Shown here piece by piece: positions 8,975-16,890 of a DNA stretch of 18,607 nt; the first letter of the stretch is position 1, and every line of letters begins with the position of its first letter. The translations under genes were made by a program, and so were the position numbers. The DNA is taken from assembly GCA_002705605.1 (NCBI GenBank), contig PAJD01000030.1:53308-71914 (forward strand), in the 5' to 3' direction. The notes beneath the pieces were generated by a model. It did no database searches, was not told where the DNA came from, and saw only the letters and a program-made list of their open reading frames with translations. This stretch comes from Fidelibacterota bacterium. GTDB taxonomy: Bacteria > Fidelibacterota > Marinisomatia > SCGC-AAA003-L08 > D37C17.

Positions 8975-9388
8975 TCATAGGATATTAACTAAGAAAATAA
9001 TCCACCAAACTACTAATACAAGCATTCCGAATGTAAAAACTTTTGCTCTATTTGGAACATAATTAGAATTTAATCTGATATAACAATGTAAATATCTAGA
9101 TACCACAAATATCCAAGCAAATATAATATCTAATTGAGAAACTTTATCAAACGCTAATATAGTAGCTGTTAAAAAATAAAAGAAGATTGGCAATTCAAAC
9201 TGATTCTTAAGTGTCTGCCTTGAAACAGTTACATGATTAGGCACTTCACCTGTATATGTTTTAAAATAACTTAATTTTATAGCTTTTGCTTTTGCTGCAT
9301 TTATATTATCAAAATAATTTTTAACATATAAAAATAATGTCAAAATCATCATAGCAATAGATGGGTATAATATTAAATTTTTTTCCAT
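8975..9388 (-). CDS. MAPEG family membrane protein
   Basis: 137 residues with four predicted membrane helices (about 6-24, 66-82, 87-103, 118-137). The MAPEG signature NQFELPIFFY sits at 62-71 (N62, E65, P67) and the following helix ends in SRYLHCYIRLNSN, matching the family's second conserved stretch. MAPEG proteins are small membrane glutathione transferases/peroxidases or eicosanoid-type enzymes in eukaryotes; bacterial members mostly lack an assigned substrate. It is packed between the aldehyde dehydrogenase (39 bases upstream) and the AlkB-like gene (4 bases downstream), so it may help with lipid peroxide or membrane functions in that pathway; this is inference. An out-of-frame ATG at 9402 opens a nine-codon ORF overlapping the start. 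The chosen ATG at 9388 keeps the first helix intact. Confidence 0.85.
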   Translation of the reverse strand: MEKNLILYPSIAMMILTLFLYVKNYFDNINAAKAKAIKLSYFKTYTGEVPNHVTVSRQTLKNQFELPIFFYFLTATILAFDKVSQLDIIFAWIFVVSRYLHCYIRLNSNYVPNRAKVFTFGMLVLVVWWIIFLVNIL

Positions 9389-9427
9389 TTCTTTTTTTCC
9401 ATTTCTAAATTATTTTTTTTAAACATA

Positions 9428-10903
9428 TTATCTAAATAAAAAATTAACAATCTTTTCAAGCGCTCTTTCAACAATCTTAGGACGTCCCCACCAACCAATT
9501 TCATCTATAAAATTAAATCTATTTACAACTATACTTTTAACTCTACAAAAAGACCTTAATCCTTCTACTCCATGTTGCTTGCCTATTCCGCTTATTCCTT
9601 CTCCACCATATGGAAGCGTTGGAATAATATAACTTGTCATAGCATCATTAACATTAACATTCCCCGTTTTCATCCTTTTAATTATTCTATTAATTCTTGT
9701 ATTATTTTTACTAAAAATACTGGAAGAAAGACCATAACCTGTTTTGTGAATTTTATCGATCAGCTCATCTTCAGTTTTAAATGGTCTAATTGACATTACT
9801 GGACCAAATGTTTCTTCATTTACTATTCTTGATGAATCAGGAGGATCTATTACAATAGTTGGAGCAATATATTTTTCCCCTCCATTATTAATACCAGAAT
9901 AAATCTGACAAGAATCTTTTACTTCATCAATATGCTCATTAATTTTTTGTTTAGTCTCAGGTGTAATTATTGGTCCTAAATCATCATTAACATCATATCC
10001 AGATGTAATATCTTTGATTCTAACAGACAACTTAGAAACAAACTCATCAACTATATCATCTTCAACATAAACTTCTTCAGTAGAAATGCATGTTTGTCCT
10101 GCATTAAATAATCCGGCATACAATGCTGATTCTACAGATCTTTTTATTGAGGCATCTTTTAAAATAATCATAGGGTCTTTACCTCCTAGTTCTAAAATAC
10201 AGGGCTTTAAAGTTGAAGAACAAATTTTAGCAATTTGAAGTCCCACTTCTGTACTCCCTGTAAAACTAATAACATCTGTAGAATTAGACTGAACTAATAT
10301 TGAACCAATATCGCCTAAACCATTTACAATCTGAAATGCATTTTTATATTCTATGTTTTCGTCCCATAATTTTTTTATAATCTTTATTGTAAGTGGAGTG
10401 AACTCTGATGGTTTTAAAATAATATTATTGCCTGCAAGCAACCCTTCAATGGTACCTTTCATTGGAGTAGCAAGAGGATAATTCCATGGAGAAATAATAC
10501 CTACAACTCCCATTGGTTCATATTGAACATAGGCTTTTTTATTTTTAAATAAAATACCGGGCTTTCTTTTACTTTTTTTCAAAGCTGATTTAGCAAGCTT
10601 AGACATTGTTTTTGTATGGTCCAAAAATGATAAAAGCTCTGCAAAAACAACAAAATCCTTTTTCCCTGTTTCATCTTTTATTGTTTTTTTTATTAAATCA
10701 CTATTTTTTAAAACAACTTTTCTAAACTTATTTATAATAGAACATCTTGTATTTAGCGATAAAGAAGACCATTCTTTATAACTCTGAGCTATCTCAAGAC
10801 ATTTGTTTACATCTTCTTGACTTGATATATTTACTCTTCCTACTTCCTTTAAAGTTGCAGGATTTAAAATAGTAATTTGATTAGATTCTATATTTATAGA
10901 CAT
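9428..10903 (-). CDS. NAD(P)-dependent aldehyde dehydrogenase, probably fatty-aldehyde type
   Basis: 491 residues, full length for the superfamily. Motifs are in order: SPWNYPLATP with N140, the cofactor lysine in KPSE (K164), the Rossmann loop FTGSTEVG (214-221), general base E238 in LELGG, and nucleophile C272 in NAGQTCIS. EETFGPV follows near residue 364. It oxidises an aldehyde to its carboxylate. The C-terminus (WWGRPKIVERALEKIVNFLFR) is amphipathic or hydrophobic, as in membrane-associated class 3 fatty aldehyde dehydrogenases. It leads the block with MAPEG and AlkB, so the likely role is oxidation of long-chain aldehydes from hydroxylated alkanes or lipids. The intervening alcohol oxidation step has no gene here. 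The ATG lies 17 bases after the U-tract of a terminator hairpin. Confidence 0.92.
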   Translation of the reverse strand: MSINIESNQITILNPATLKEVGRVNISSQEDVNKCLEIAQSYKEWSSLSLNTRCSIINKFRKVVLKNSDLIKKTIKDETGKKDFVVFAELLSFLDHTKTMSKLAKSALKKSKRKPGILFKNKKAYVQYEPMGVVGIISPWNYPLATPMKGTIEGLLAGNNIILKPSEFTPLTIKIIKKLWDENIEYKNAFQIVNGLGDIGSILVQSNSTDVISFTGSTEVGLQIAKICSSTLKPCILELGGKDPMIILKDASIKRSVESALYAGLFNAGQTCISTEEVYVEDDIVDEFVSKLSVRIKDITSGYDVNDDLGPIITPETKQKINEHIDEVKDSCQIYSGINNGGEKYIAPTIVIDPPDSSRIVNEETFGPVMSIRPFKTEDELIDKIHKTGYGLSSSIFSKNNTRINRIIKRMKTGNVNVNDAMTSYIIPTLPYGGEGISGIGKQHGVEGLRSFCRVKSIVVNRFNFIDEIGWWGRPKIVERALEKIVNFLFR

Positions 10904-10920
10904 AGTTTAATTTAAAAATA

Positions 10921-10946
10921 AAAAACCCTCTATAAAAGAGGGTTTC
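10921..10946 (-). terminator. Rho-independent terminator after the small outer-membrane protein gene
   Basis: On the minus strand: AAACCCTC, loop, GAGGGTTTTTT. The first pair beyond the CCTC core is C-G instead of the G-C seen in relatives, a compensatory change in both arms that supports a selected stem. It lies between the barrel-like gene and the aldehyde dehydrogenase. Confidence 0.85.
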
Positions 10947-10986
10947 TAATTCATTACATTGAAAACAATTATTTTTATAAAAAATA

Positions 10987-11559
10987 TTAAAATGCAAATC
11001 CAAATTTCAATAATTCAAATTGAAAAAAACCTGAATCTCCCCTATTTTTTTCTCCAAAATAATATTTACCTAAGTATAAACTACTTCCCCAATACCATCC
11101 TTTTTCACTAAATATTCTCGTTCCAATTCCAAAGGAAATACCTCCTTTATTATAAGAACCTTCATTATCTTCATCAAAACAATACCTTAAACCCGCACCT
11201 ATCCATCGTCCTATTCTATGTTTACCTAAAAAAAATCTATATTGCGCATCTAAATAAGTTAAATATCGTTCTTCTCTATCGCCCAATTCATTCTTCCTTT
11301 GATATGTGCGATAAGAAAAAGGAAATGTTATTTCAGCTACATCAGATAAATTAAAATTAGAAAAACTTCCAGAAATACCATCATGTACAAACATCAAATA
11401 TAAAGGACTTAATTCTATCCCAAATTTTTTATCTACTAATGGATCTATATAGACTTCTTCAAGTATTAGATCTGTTCTTTCTTTTATAATAACAGATAAA
11501 GAATCATTTGTAATATCTTGAGTAAAAATTATTGATAGTAAAAGAAAAATTGCAGGCAT
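10987..11559 (-). CDS. Small secreted/outer-membrane beta-barrel-like protein
   Basis: 190 residues. The N-terminus (PAIFLLLSIIFTQ) is a short signal peptide, and the mature part has alternating hydrophobic/aromatic strands such as GIELSPLYLMFVHDG, GAGLRYCF, ISFGIGTRIF and GSSLYLGKYYFG. The chain ends in FELLKFGFAF; a terminal phenylalanine after an amphipathic strand is the usual assembly signal of outer-membrane barrels. About eight strands would fit the length. No known family is recognised and no function is assigned. The protein lacks a dockerin-like tail, unlike its secreted neighbours. It lies alone between two hairpins and is thus probably a single-gene transcription unit. Confidence 0.65.
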   Translation of the reverse strand: MPAIFLLLSIIFTQDITNDSLSVIIKERTDLILEEVYIDPLVDKKFGIELSPLYLMFVHDGISGSFSNFNLSDVAEITFPFSYRTYQRKNELGDREERYLTYLDAQYRFFLGKHRIGRWIGAGLRYCFDEDNEGSYNKGGISFGIGTRIFSEKGWYWGSSLYLGKYYFGEKNRGDSGFFQFELLKFGFAF

Positions 11560-11573
11560 AATAAAATTTACAA

Positions 11574-11601
11574 TAAAAAAAACCTCTATAAAAGAGGCTT
11601 T
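11574..11601 (-). terminator. Rho-independent terminator after the serine hydrolase gene
   Basis: Stem CCTCT/AGAGG (11583-11597) with the family loop and eight U on the minus strand. The outer G-C pair is lost because the distal arm has a T, leaving a shorter stem extended by A-U pairs. Confidence 0.8.
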
Positions 11602-11632
11602 ATAACAAAAAAATTTATGATAACTTTGATAC

Positions 11633-13135
11633 TTAGCTTAAAATTATATTTACTAATTGTACTATATCAAGAATATTAACAATTCCATCTTCATTTAAAT
11701 CACTATTTTCTTCGTATTCACTTACTAGAATCAAACTTACTGTTTGAACTATATCTAAAACATTAATAATACCATCATTATTGACATCTCCAGTAATTGT
11801 AAAATAATTTTCTTCAGCAAAATTGAATGCAGCGTTTTCTATTTCAATCATTGCATTATGATTATTTGAATTCGTTAATAATACTACACCTAGATTATCT
11901 GAAAATGAGATAAACATATCAGTAGAGCTTCCTAGGTCTCCTCCATTATGACCAAACAATGTTCTTCCATTTTGACCTTTATAATACCACATCAAGCCTT
12001 GCATTGAATTTACTAATGGATAATGAATAGTTTTAATCAGTTCAATTGTTTCTGATTCTAAAATTCTTACACCATTATAAATTCCTTCATTCATATAAAC
12101 ACTCATGAATTTAGCTAAATTATTTGAAGTTGTTCTAAGCTGACCTGATGGATAATCAGAATATCCATAATGCTCATACTCTGTTAAATTTTCTGAACTG
12201 CTCCCTGTTCCATTTTCGCCACAAACCTCTTCATAATCAGAGCAACAATCCCCATATTCAATACAAGCAAAGTCACAAAAACATGGATTACTTTCATCAT
12301 AAATTCCACAACCAATTATATAGCAAGAATCTCCAGTACCACCAGTTACTTGATATGGTGAAGCAACTTGATCAAGGTTATTTATTTCTGATAAAAACCA
12401 ATAGGCACTATTCATTTCAAGTGGTTCAAAAATATTTTCATTACAATATTCATTAAAAGATTGATTTGAAATTTCTTCCACTAGATATCCTATTAATGCT
12501 GCTCCAATATTACTATAACTATAATTCATCCCAGGTATTGAATTTGTAAAGTTTGAATTACTTCCATAAAATTCTCCTCCAGGAGTTAAATATTCTTCAA
12601 GGTAATATCCTAATTCTAATTCTGAATCTCCATCGTAATATGACATGACACTCCAATTATCTTTTATTCCTGATACATGAGTTAAAAGCATTTTAAAAGT
12701 AATAGGAGTTAATGGATAATCAGGATGGTTAACACTAAAAGGTAAATAATTATCAATATCATCATCAAGATTAAATAAACCTTCTTCAAATAATTGCAAT
12801 AAAGCTGTTGCTGTTACAGTCTTTGAAATAGATGATAAAATGAACATAGTATTTTCATCTACAGGAATATTATTTATAATATTTGCATAACCTAGCTGCT
12901 TTTCCCAAACAATATCATTATTTTTTACAATAGAAATTGATAACCCTGGAATAAGATGAGTTTCCATAGTAGATTCAATAAATTCTAAGAGTTCACTCTC
13001 ATCACGATAACTATTTAAATTTATATAATTTTCACGCAAATTAAGATCATGTCGCAATCTATTATTAACATGATTATCAAGAGTTACTGAAAACAAGCTA
13101 TTTAAAAACAAAACTATAATTAAATATTTAAACAT
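11633..13135 (-). CDS. Secreted serine hydrolase (beta-lactamase/class C type) with somatomedin-B-like insert and dockerin-like tail
   Basis: 500 residues with a signal peptide at 1-16. The class C beta-lactamase/esterase fold is shown by nucleophile motif SISK (S102, K105), the YSN motif (207-209) and HNG (396-398, in place of KTG). Between YSN and HNG, residues 271-305 hold eight cysteines in the somatomedin-B order: C271, C276, C285, C287, C291, C297, C298, C305, with GDCCSDYEEVC matching the domain's end. Somatomedin B is a disulfide knot best known from animal secreted proteins. Residues 447-500 are two dockerin-like repeats. This family includes D-aminopeptidases, esterases and penicillin-binding-like hydrolases; the substrate is not decidable and resistance should not be assumed. 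The gene is flanked by terminator hairpins on both sides and is a single unit. Confidence 0.88.
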   Translation of the reverse strand: MFKYLIIVLFLNSLFSVTLDNHVNNRLRHDLNLRENYINLNSYRDESELLEFIESTMETHLIPGLSISIVKNNDIVWEKQLGYANIINNIPVDENTMFILSSISKTVTATALLQLFEEGLFNLDDDIDNYLPFSVNHPDYPLTPITFKMLLTHVSGIKDNWSVMSYYDGDSELELGYYLEEYLTPGGEFYGSNSNFTNSIPGMNYSYSNIGAALIGYLVEEISNQSFNEYCNENIFEPLEMNSAYWFLSEINNLDQVASPYQVTGGTGDSCYIIGCGIYDESNPCFCDFACIEYGDCCSDYEEVCGENGTGSSSENLTEYEHYGYSDYPSGQLRTTSNNLAKFMSVYMNEGIYNGVRILESETIELIKTIHYPLVNSMQGLMWYYKGQNGRTLFGHNGGDLGSSTDMFISFSDNLGVVLLTNSNNHNAMIEIENAAFNFAEENYFTITGDVNNDGIINVLDIVQTVSLILVSEYEENSDLNEDGIVNILDIVQLVNIILS

Positions 13136-13151
13136 TATTTAATCTACAAAC

Positions 13152-13178
13152 AAAAAAGCCTCTATAAAAGAGGCTTTC
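13152..13178 (-). terminator. Rho-independent terminator, canonical copy
   Basis: Perfect stem GCCTCT/AGAGGC (13158-13174), extended by A-U pairs, with six U. Its flanks on both sides match the copies at 14721 and 18116. Confidence 0.9.
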
Positions 13179-13199
13179 TAGCTATTTCCAAAAAATGGA
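13179..13199 (-). pseudogene. Possible shrunken remnant of the tRNA-Pro 3' half
   Basis: Between the stop at 13204 and the terminator, the minus strand reads AATTGATCCATTTTTTGG. This resembles the degraded tRNA relic at 16149 (AATTCATCCAGTTTTTCT) in the same position relative to stop and hairpin. Only the anticodon-arm part would remain. The sequence is AT-rich and short, so chance is a real alternative. Confidence 0.22.
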
Positions 13200-13203
13200 T
13201 CAA

Positions 13204-14703
13204 TTAATTTAAAATTATGGTAACTAGCTGAACTATATCTAAAATGTTAACAATCCCATCTTCATTCATATCAACGGTATCATTATATTCATTTATTAAA
13301 ACAATATTTACAAGCTGCACTACATCTAATATATTAATAATTCCATCATTATTAAAATCGCCACTCAGAGTATTAATTTTTTTATAAATCCATGCCTTAT
13401 TTGTTGATAAGAATCCATTTGGATCAAAACCTCCAAAATAAATAGCATTTTCATTATTGAATGGAGATTCTACATAACATCTAGTTGAGACTAATTCAGA
13501 ATCATTAAATGATATAGATTCATTAACTTCTTCTAAAAAATATTCAGCATTACTATTCCTTGTAGCAAATAATGCTCCACTATAATAGCCATTCCAAGAA
13601 GGATAGTTTCCTCCTTGAATTGTAGATTCAAAACCAACGATATGATAATATTCATTATCCAGGGGGTTAAATATCTTTAAAAAATTATTATATGCACCTA
13701 ATAAATAGTTAACAGAAGTACCTGGAAGATACTCTTCAACAAGTATTGAAAGTTTAGTCTCATAAATTCTATCAAAACCACCATTTAAATTAGGATCTAA
13801 ACGAAATATCGTACCTTTTGATTGACCATTCGGACACCACATTAAAAGCATAGAATCATTATCATCATTATTAATCACTGACAAACCTCTAATGCCACCA
13901 ACAGCTGAATTGATATCGGAACTTAAATCACTAAAATCATGTGCTATTTCATAAGTCGGATTTAAACCATCAATTCTTTTATATATTTTATTTCCAGAAG
14001 AAAAATAGAGAACGTTATTAGCAACAACAATACCTAATGGCCTTATATCTATAGGACCATATTCAGGAGTAGAGTTCCATTGGATTTTTTCTTCTAAATC
14101 TGGATTATATTTCCCCACAAATATTCCATTTGTACCAACAGGAATAAATAGCATCTCATCTCCAGTTACTTGATCAGTATATATTTGCATATCTCTAATT
14201 GAATAACTATCACCTGCAGGTAGACTACCTTCATAAATAGTCGTTACATCCCAGTTATCAGTTTGATCATTTCTTACAAATGCACTTGCAGTTACAGGGC
14301 CAAAAACAAAATTAGAAGAATAAGCAGCGGCAATTAATAAAGTATCAGGAATTGATAAATAATTACCATGCATATCTTTAGTAAAAACAACTTGCTTTAA
14401 TATTTCTGGCCTCAAATAATAAGAATCTAAATCTAAATCAACAGACCAATCTTCATTTGGGCTATTAAGTGAAATGATTTGCGACCAACCTATATTAGGA
14501 TTGCTTCCACCATACCATATATTTGACTCATCTTGCCAATAACTAATAGATGCAAATAATTTATCTTTATGTGAAACTAATTGAAGAACTTCAGAACCAC
14601 CCATAAAATTATTATTATCATCAAAAGCTCCAGCAACAAAAGAGCTTTCCCAAACTTGTGCATTTAATATTACAAATAATATTAGTAATGTATATTTCCT
14701 CAT
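13204..14703 (-). CDS. Secreted propeller-like protein with dockerin-like tail, function unknown
   Basis: 499 residues. Residues 1-16 form a signal peptide. The body (about 17-440) is made of repeated beta-rich stretches with turns such as KLFASISYWQDES, GNKIYKRIDGLNP, GTIFRLDPNLNGG and NEYYHIVGFES, resembling blades of a beta-propeller, though no strict repeat motif is recognised. It contains few cysteines. Residues 446-499 carry two very regular dockerin-like repeats (GDFNNDGIINILDVV and VDMNEDGIVNILDIV), each followed by QLVNI/QLVTI. It is presumably exported and held at the surface or released. No catalytic motif is visible. It forms a single-gene unit between two hairpins, next to two other dockerin-tailed genes in the same style. 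Confidence 0.75.
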   Translation of the reverse strand: MRKYTLLILFVILNAQVWESSFVAGAFDDNNNFMGGSEVLQLVSHKDKLFASISYWQDESNIWYGGSNPNIGWSQIISLNSPNEDWSVDLDLDSYYLRPEILKQVVFTKDMHGNYLSIPDTLLIAAAYSSNFVFGPVTASAFVRNDQTDNWDVTTIYEGSLPAGDSYSIRDMQIYTDQVTGDEMLFIPVGTNGIFVGKYNPDLEEKIQWNSTPEYGPIDIRPLGIVVANNVLYFSSGNKIYKRIDGLNPTYEIAHDFSDLSSDINSAVGGIRGLSVINNDDNDSMLLMWCPNGQSKGTIFRLDPNLNGGFDRIYETKLSILVEEYLPGTSVNYLLGAYNNFLKIFNPLDNEYYHIVGFESTIQGGNYPSWNGYYSGALFATRNSNAEYFLEEVNESISFNDSELVSTRCYVESPFNNENAIYFGGFDPNGFLSTNKAWIYKKINTLSGDFNNDGIINILDVVQLVNIVLINEYNDTVDMNEDGIVNILDIVQLVTIILN

Positions 14704-14720
14704 AAAATAATTTACAAAAC

Positions 14721-14747
14721 AAAAAAGCCTCTATAAAAGAGGCTTTC
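14721..14747 (-). terminator. Rho-independent terminator, canonical copy
   Basis: Same perfect stem (14727-14743), loop and U-tract as the copies at 13152 and 18116. It lies between the two dockerin-tailed propeller-like genes. Confidence 0.9.
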
Positions 14748-14782
14748 TTAATTCAAATCCCTATTTCTAATAGCAAGAAAGG

Positions 14783-16027
14783 TTAGTTTAAAATCATATT
14801 TACTAATTGAATTATATCTAATATATTAATAATATCATCAGAATTTAAATCAGCAGAAGAATCGAATTCATTATTAAGAACTACATTAACCAATAAAATA
14901 ATATCTTGTATATTTAATGTAGAGTCTGAATTTAAATCACCAATTAATTCATTTTCAACCCAAAAACTTGGAACAAAGTAATCTCCTCCAGAAGCATTAC
15001 CATTAGTTATATAAATACTAGGTTCCATACTATCTGTTATTAAATCATAGATAAAAATAATAGGATAAGCTTCAAATATTACTCCACCCCAACCAACAGA
15101 TGTATAAATTCCAGATAATGCCACTTTTGAGTAATCTGGAGACCATGCCTGATAAGATAGATAAATTTGAGATTCTTGATAAATACCTAACATGTTTTCC
15201 GGGTTAATTATTTCATGCGATGTAAGATCAATTATTCTATAAGAAACCGAATTCCATGAATTTTTAGTATACACTAATTTTTCTAATTGGGATTGCTTAC
15301 TAGCTGAAAATATAAAATAAATATCACTCTCCAATAATTGAGCTGGCTCTCCATTTGAAATATGTATTTTAAATAAACTTGAAAGTTCATCTGAAATACA
15401 TGAGGTATAATAAATATAATCTCCTGTACCCCAGTAAGTATTTTCTCTATTACAATCATTATTTATATTTATAAAATTATCAATAACTGATATTTCGTTA
15501 TTTAGAAGATTAAAGACTCTCAATTGAGTAATGTTTGAATTTCTGGATAAATAAGCTAATTTTGTTTTATCAGGAGATTGTGCAATTTTTTTCATCATAC
15601 CATCTCCCCAATCATCTTCATCTTCTATTAATATAGTTACAGAAGAATCTAAGAAAGAATATTTATATAAATTTTCATCATCTATAAAAATGATTTCATT
15701 ATTATTATTTGTAAACAATGCATATTCTGGAAAATAATTTTCACACTCTGGACAATCTTCAGTATTTAAATTTGTAATTATGGTATCCATAGATTGTACA
15801 TCCAGAATAACAACTTCTGGATAATTACCTTCAGTAACATATAATATTTTTGAGTTATCTAATGAAATATCAGTTAAATTATGTCCTCCAGGCCATGTTG
15901 GTGATATAAAAAATTCATTTTCCAATCCATCAACAGACACTCTCCCCATTGCTATATCACTATAATAGTAAATCCAATTTTCAGCTAAAATAAAACTAAA
16001 TATTATTGATAATATAATTTTTTTCAT
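14783..16027 (-). CDS. Secreted TolB-like beta-propeller protein with dockerin-like tail
   Basis: 414 residues with signal peptide 1-15. The body shows TolB/WD-type blade text: ISLDNSKILYVT, EIIFIDDENLYKYS, QSPDKTKLAYLSRN, DYIYYTSC and WSPDYSKVALSG. The SPDxxKxAxxS pattern recurs at about residues 107 to 300, as in periplasmic TolB-like propellers. Residues 360-414 form two dockerin-like loops (GDLNSDSTLNIQDI and ADLNSDDIINILDI). It is probably a surface or secreted binding protein; no catalytic site is seen. Upstream AGGGG about nine bases before the ATG is one of the few Shine-Dalgarno-like sequences in the window. The gene follows a heavily degraded hairpin and tRNA relic. Confidence 0.78.
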   Translation of the reverse strand: MKKIILSIIFSFILAENWIYYYSDIAMGRVSVDGLENEFFISPTWPGGHNLTDISLDNSKILYVTEGNYPEVVILDVQSMDTIITNLNTEDCPECENYFPEYALFTNNNNEIIFIDDENLYKYSFLDSSVTILIEDEDDWGDGMMKKIAQSPDKTKLAYLSRNSNITQLRVFNLLNNEISVIDNFININNDCNRENTYWGTGDYIYYTSCISDELSSLFKIHISNGEPAQLLESDIYFIFSASKQSQLEKLVYTKNSWNSVSYRIIDLTSHEIINPENMLGIYQESQIYLSYQAWSPDYSKVALSGIYTSVGWGGVIFEAYPIIFIYDLITDSMEPSIYITNGNASGGDYFVPSFWVENELIGDLNSDSTLNIQDIILLVNVVLNNEFDSSADLNSDDIINILDIIQLVNMILN

Positions 16028-16062
16028 TATAGAAGCCCCTTTTATTAAATAAACTTACAAAC

Positions 16063-16089
16063 AAAAAAACCTGTTATTAAATAGTCTTC
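16063..16089 (-). other. Decayed copy of the recurrent terminator
   Basis: Aligned base by base with the copy at 18116-18142, a little over half of the positions still match: the A-tract, part of CCT and the distal TCTTCT. The stem can no longer pair. It sits in the same order (tRNA relic, hairpin, U-run, GTTTGTAAGTT) as the intact modules, so it appears to have decayed together with the adjacent tRNA relic. Confidence 0.5.
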
Positions 16090-16097
16090 TTAACTCA

Positions 16098-16149
16098 ATG
16101 GTGATGTAGTAGAATTTGAATCTGTAACCTCTGTTAGAAAAACTGGATG
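16098..16149 (-). pseudogene. Degraded tRNA-Pro 3'-half relic, oldest-looking copy
   Basis: The 52-base segment aligns to the copy at 17571-17623 with roughly 70% identity and one gap. It begins with the same CATCC on the minus strand and retains a T-loop-like GATTCAAAT and an ending ATCACCAT. Anticodon stem and T stem are broken by substitutions. It begins 6 bases after the psd stop codon. Confidence 0.6.
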
Positions 16150-16155
16150 AATTAA

Positions 16156-16812
16156 TTATTTAAAATTTCCAATAATTGTTTTACAACCCTTTACTTTCAT
16201 CCCCTTTTTAACTTTAATATCAAAACTTATCGGTACAATTATTTCAACCCTTGAGCCAAATTTTATAAAACCTAATTTTTCACCTTGAGCAACATTTAAA
16301 TCTGGATTCATATGATTTACTATTCGTCTTGCAACAAAGCCAGCTATTTGTTTAATCTTAAAAAAATTTTCACTATTATTACAAAATAATATTGAAGTTT
16401 GTTCATTCTTTTCTGATGCCTTATTCTTAAATGCACCAAAAAACCTTCCAGGATTATAAGCACTGTTAATAACTGTTGCATTTAAAGGAGTCCATTGTCT
16501 GTGTACATTAAAAACTGACAAAAAAATTGCGATTTTAGTAGACTTCCCTATATCTGGATCATCCCAATCTTTTATAGAAACAATTCTACCATCGGCTGGA
16601 GATAAAAAATCTTGCTCATTATATAGAATTTTTCTAATTGGATCTCTAAAAAAATAACATGTGATTAATAGAAAAGAGAATAAATATATACTTAAAAATC
16701 CAATCCATGGATAACGAAGATAAGCTGAAAACATATATGCAATTATCCATAATACTAATACAGAAAGTATTATTTTATAGCCCTCAGGTGCAATATTGAA
16801 GATTTTTTTCAT
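16156..16812 (-). CDS. psd: Phosphatidylserine decarboxylase, short proenzyme form
   Basis: 218 residues, typical for the short bacterial/archaeal-type enzyme. One hydrophobic segment pair lies at 14-53. Conserved motifs are FLSPADG with D73, SVFNVHRQWTPL with H104, GFVARRIV (158-165) and the autocatalytic site FGSR, where cleavage between G186 and S187 creates the pyruvoyl group on the alpha chain. It converts phosphatidylserine to phosphatidylethanolamine at the inner membrane. The partner phosphatidylserine synthase gene, often adjacent, is not seen. The gene lies 60 bases after the candidate selenoprotein end and is probably co-transcribed with it and the MerC-like gene. The stop codon is followed after 6 bases by a degraded tRNA relic. 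Confidence 0.93.
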   Translation of the reverse strand: MKKIFNIAPEGYKIILSVLVLWIIAYMFSAYLRYPWIGFLSIYLFSFLLITCYFFRDPIRKILYNEQDFLSPADGRIVSIKDWDDPDIGKSTKIAIFLSVFNVHRQWTPLNATVINSAYNPGRFFGAFKNKASEKNEQTSILFCNNSENFFKIKQIAGFVARRIVNHMNPDLNVAQGEKLGFIKFGSRVEIIVPISFDIKVKKGMKVKGCKTIIGNFK

Positions 16813-16852
16813 ATATTTAATTTAATACTAAAAGAGATTGATTTAAATGGCA

Positions 16853-16869
16853 TCTAATATCCTATTAGA
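16853..16869 (-). promoter_or_regulatory. SECIS-like hairpin downstream of an in-frame TGA
   Basis: On the minus strand TCTAATA-GGA-TATTAGA forms a perfect 7-bp stem with a GGA loop. The loop starts 26 bases after the TGA at 16890-16888. Bacterial SECIS elements have a short stem, a 3-14 base loop with G in the first two positions, and a loop about 16-37 bases after the UGA. There is no U-tract, so it does not look like a terminator. Because the stem is A-U rich, chance is possible. Confidence 0.45.
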
Positions 16870-16872
16870 AAA

Positions 16873-16890
16873 TTAACAGCAGCCACCTCA
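16873..16890 (-). other. Possible selenocysteine readthrough segment (TGA then Gly-Gly-Cys-Cys-stop)
   Basis: The TGA at 16890-16888 is followed in frame by GGT GGC TGC TGT TAA. Readthrough gives a C-terminus SGSG-U-GGCC, a redox-type arrangement with a glycine-rich linker and vicinal cysteines. If TGA is an ordinary stop, this segment is untranslated. Confidence 0.45.

Noticed and set aside
9373..9402. Nine-codon upstream ORF overlapping the MAPEG start as a regulatory leader
   Set aside because: It appears to arise from a small duplicated ATGGAAAAAAA string; no evidence beyond its presence.
9572..9793. 73-codon plus-strand ORF
   Set aside because: It is antisense to the well-supported aldehyde dehydrogenase, has no domain pattern, and is the only plus-strand candidate in that region.
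12148..12456. 102-codon plus-strand ORF rich in His and Asn
   Set aside because: It is antisense to the somatomedin-B/serine hydrolase region; its composition reflects the complementary strand of the cysteine-rich coding sequence.
11633..13135. Antibiotic-resistance beta-lactamase
   Set aside because: The family shares SxxK and YxN with many esterases and peptidases, HNG replaces KTG, and the secreted multidomain layout does not point to resistance.
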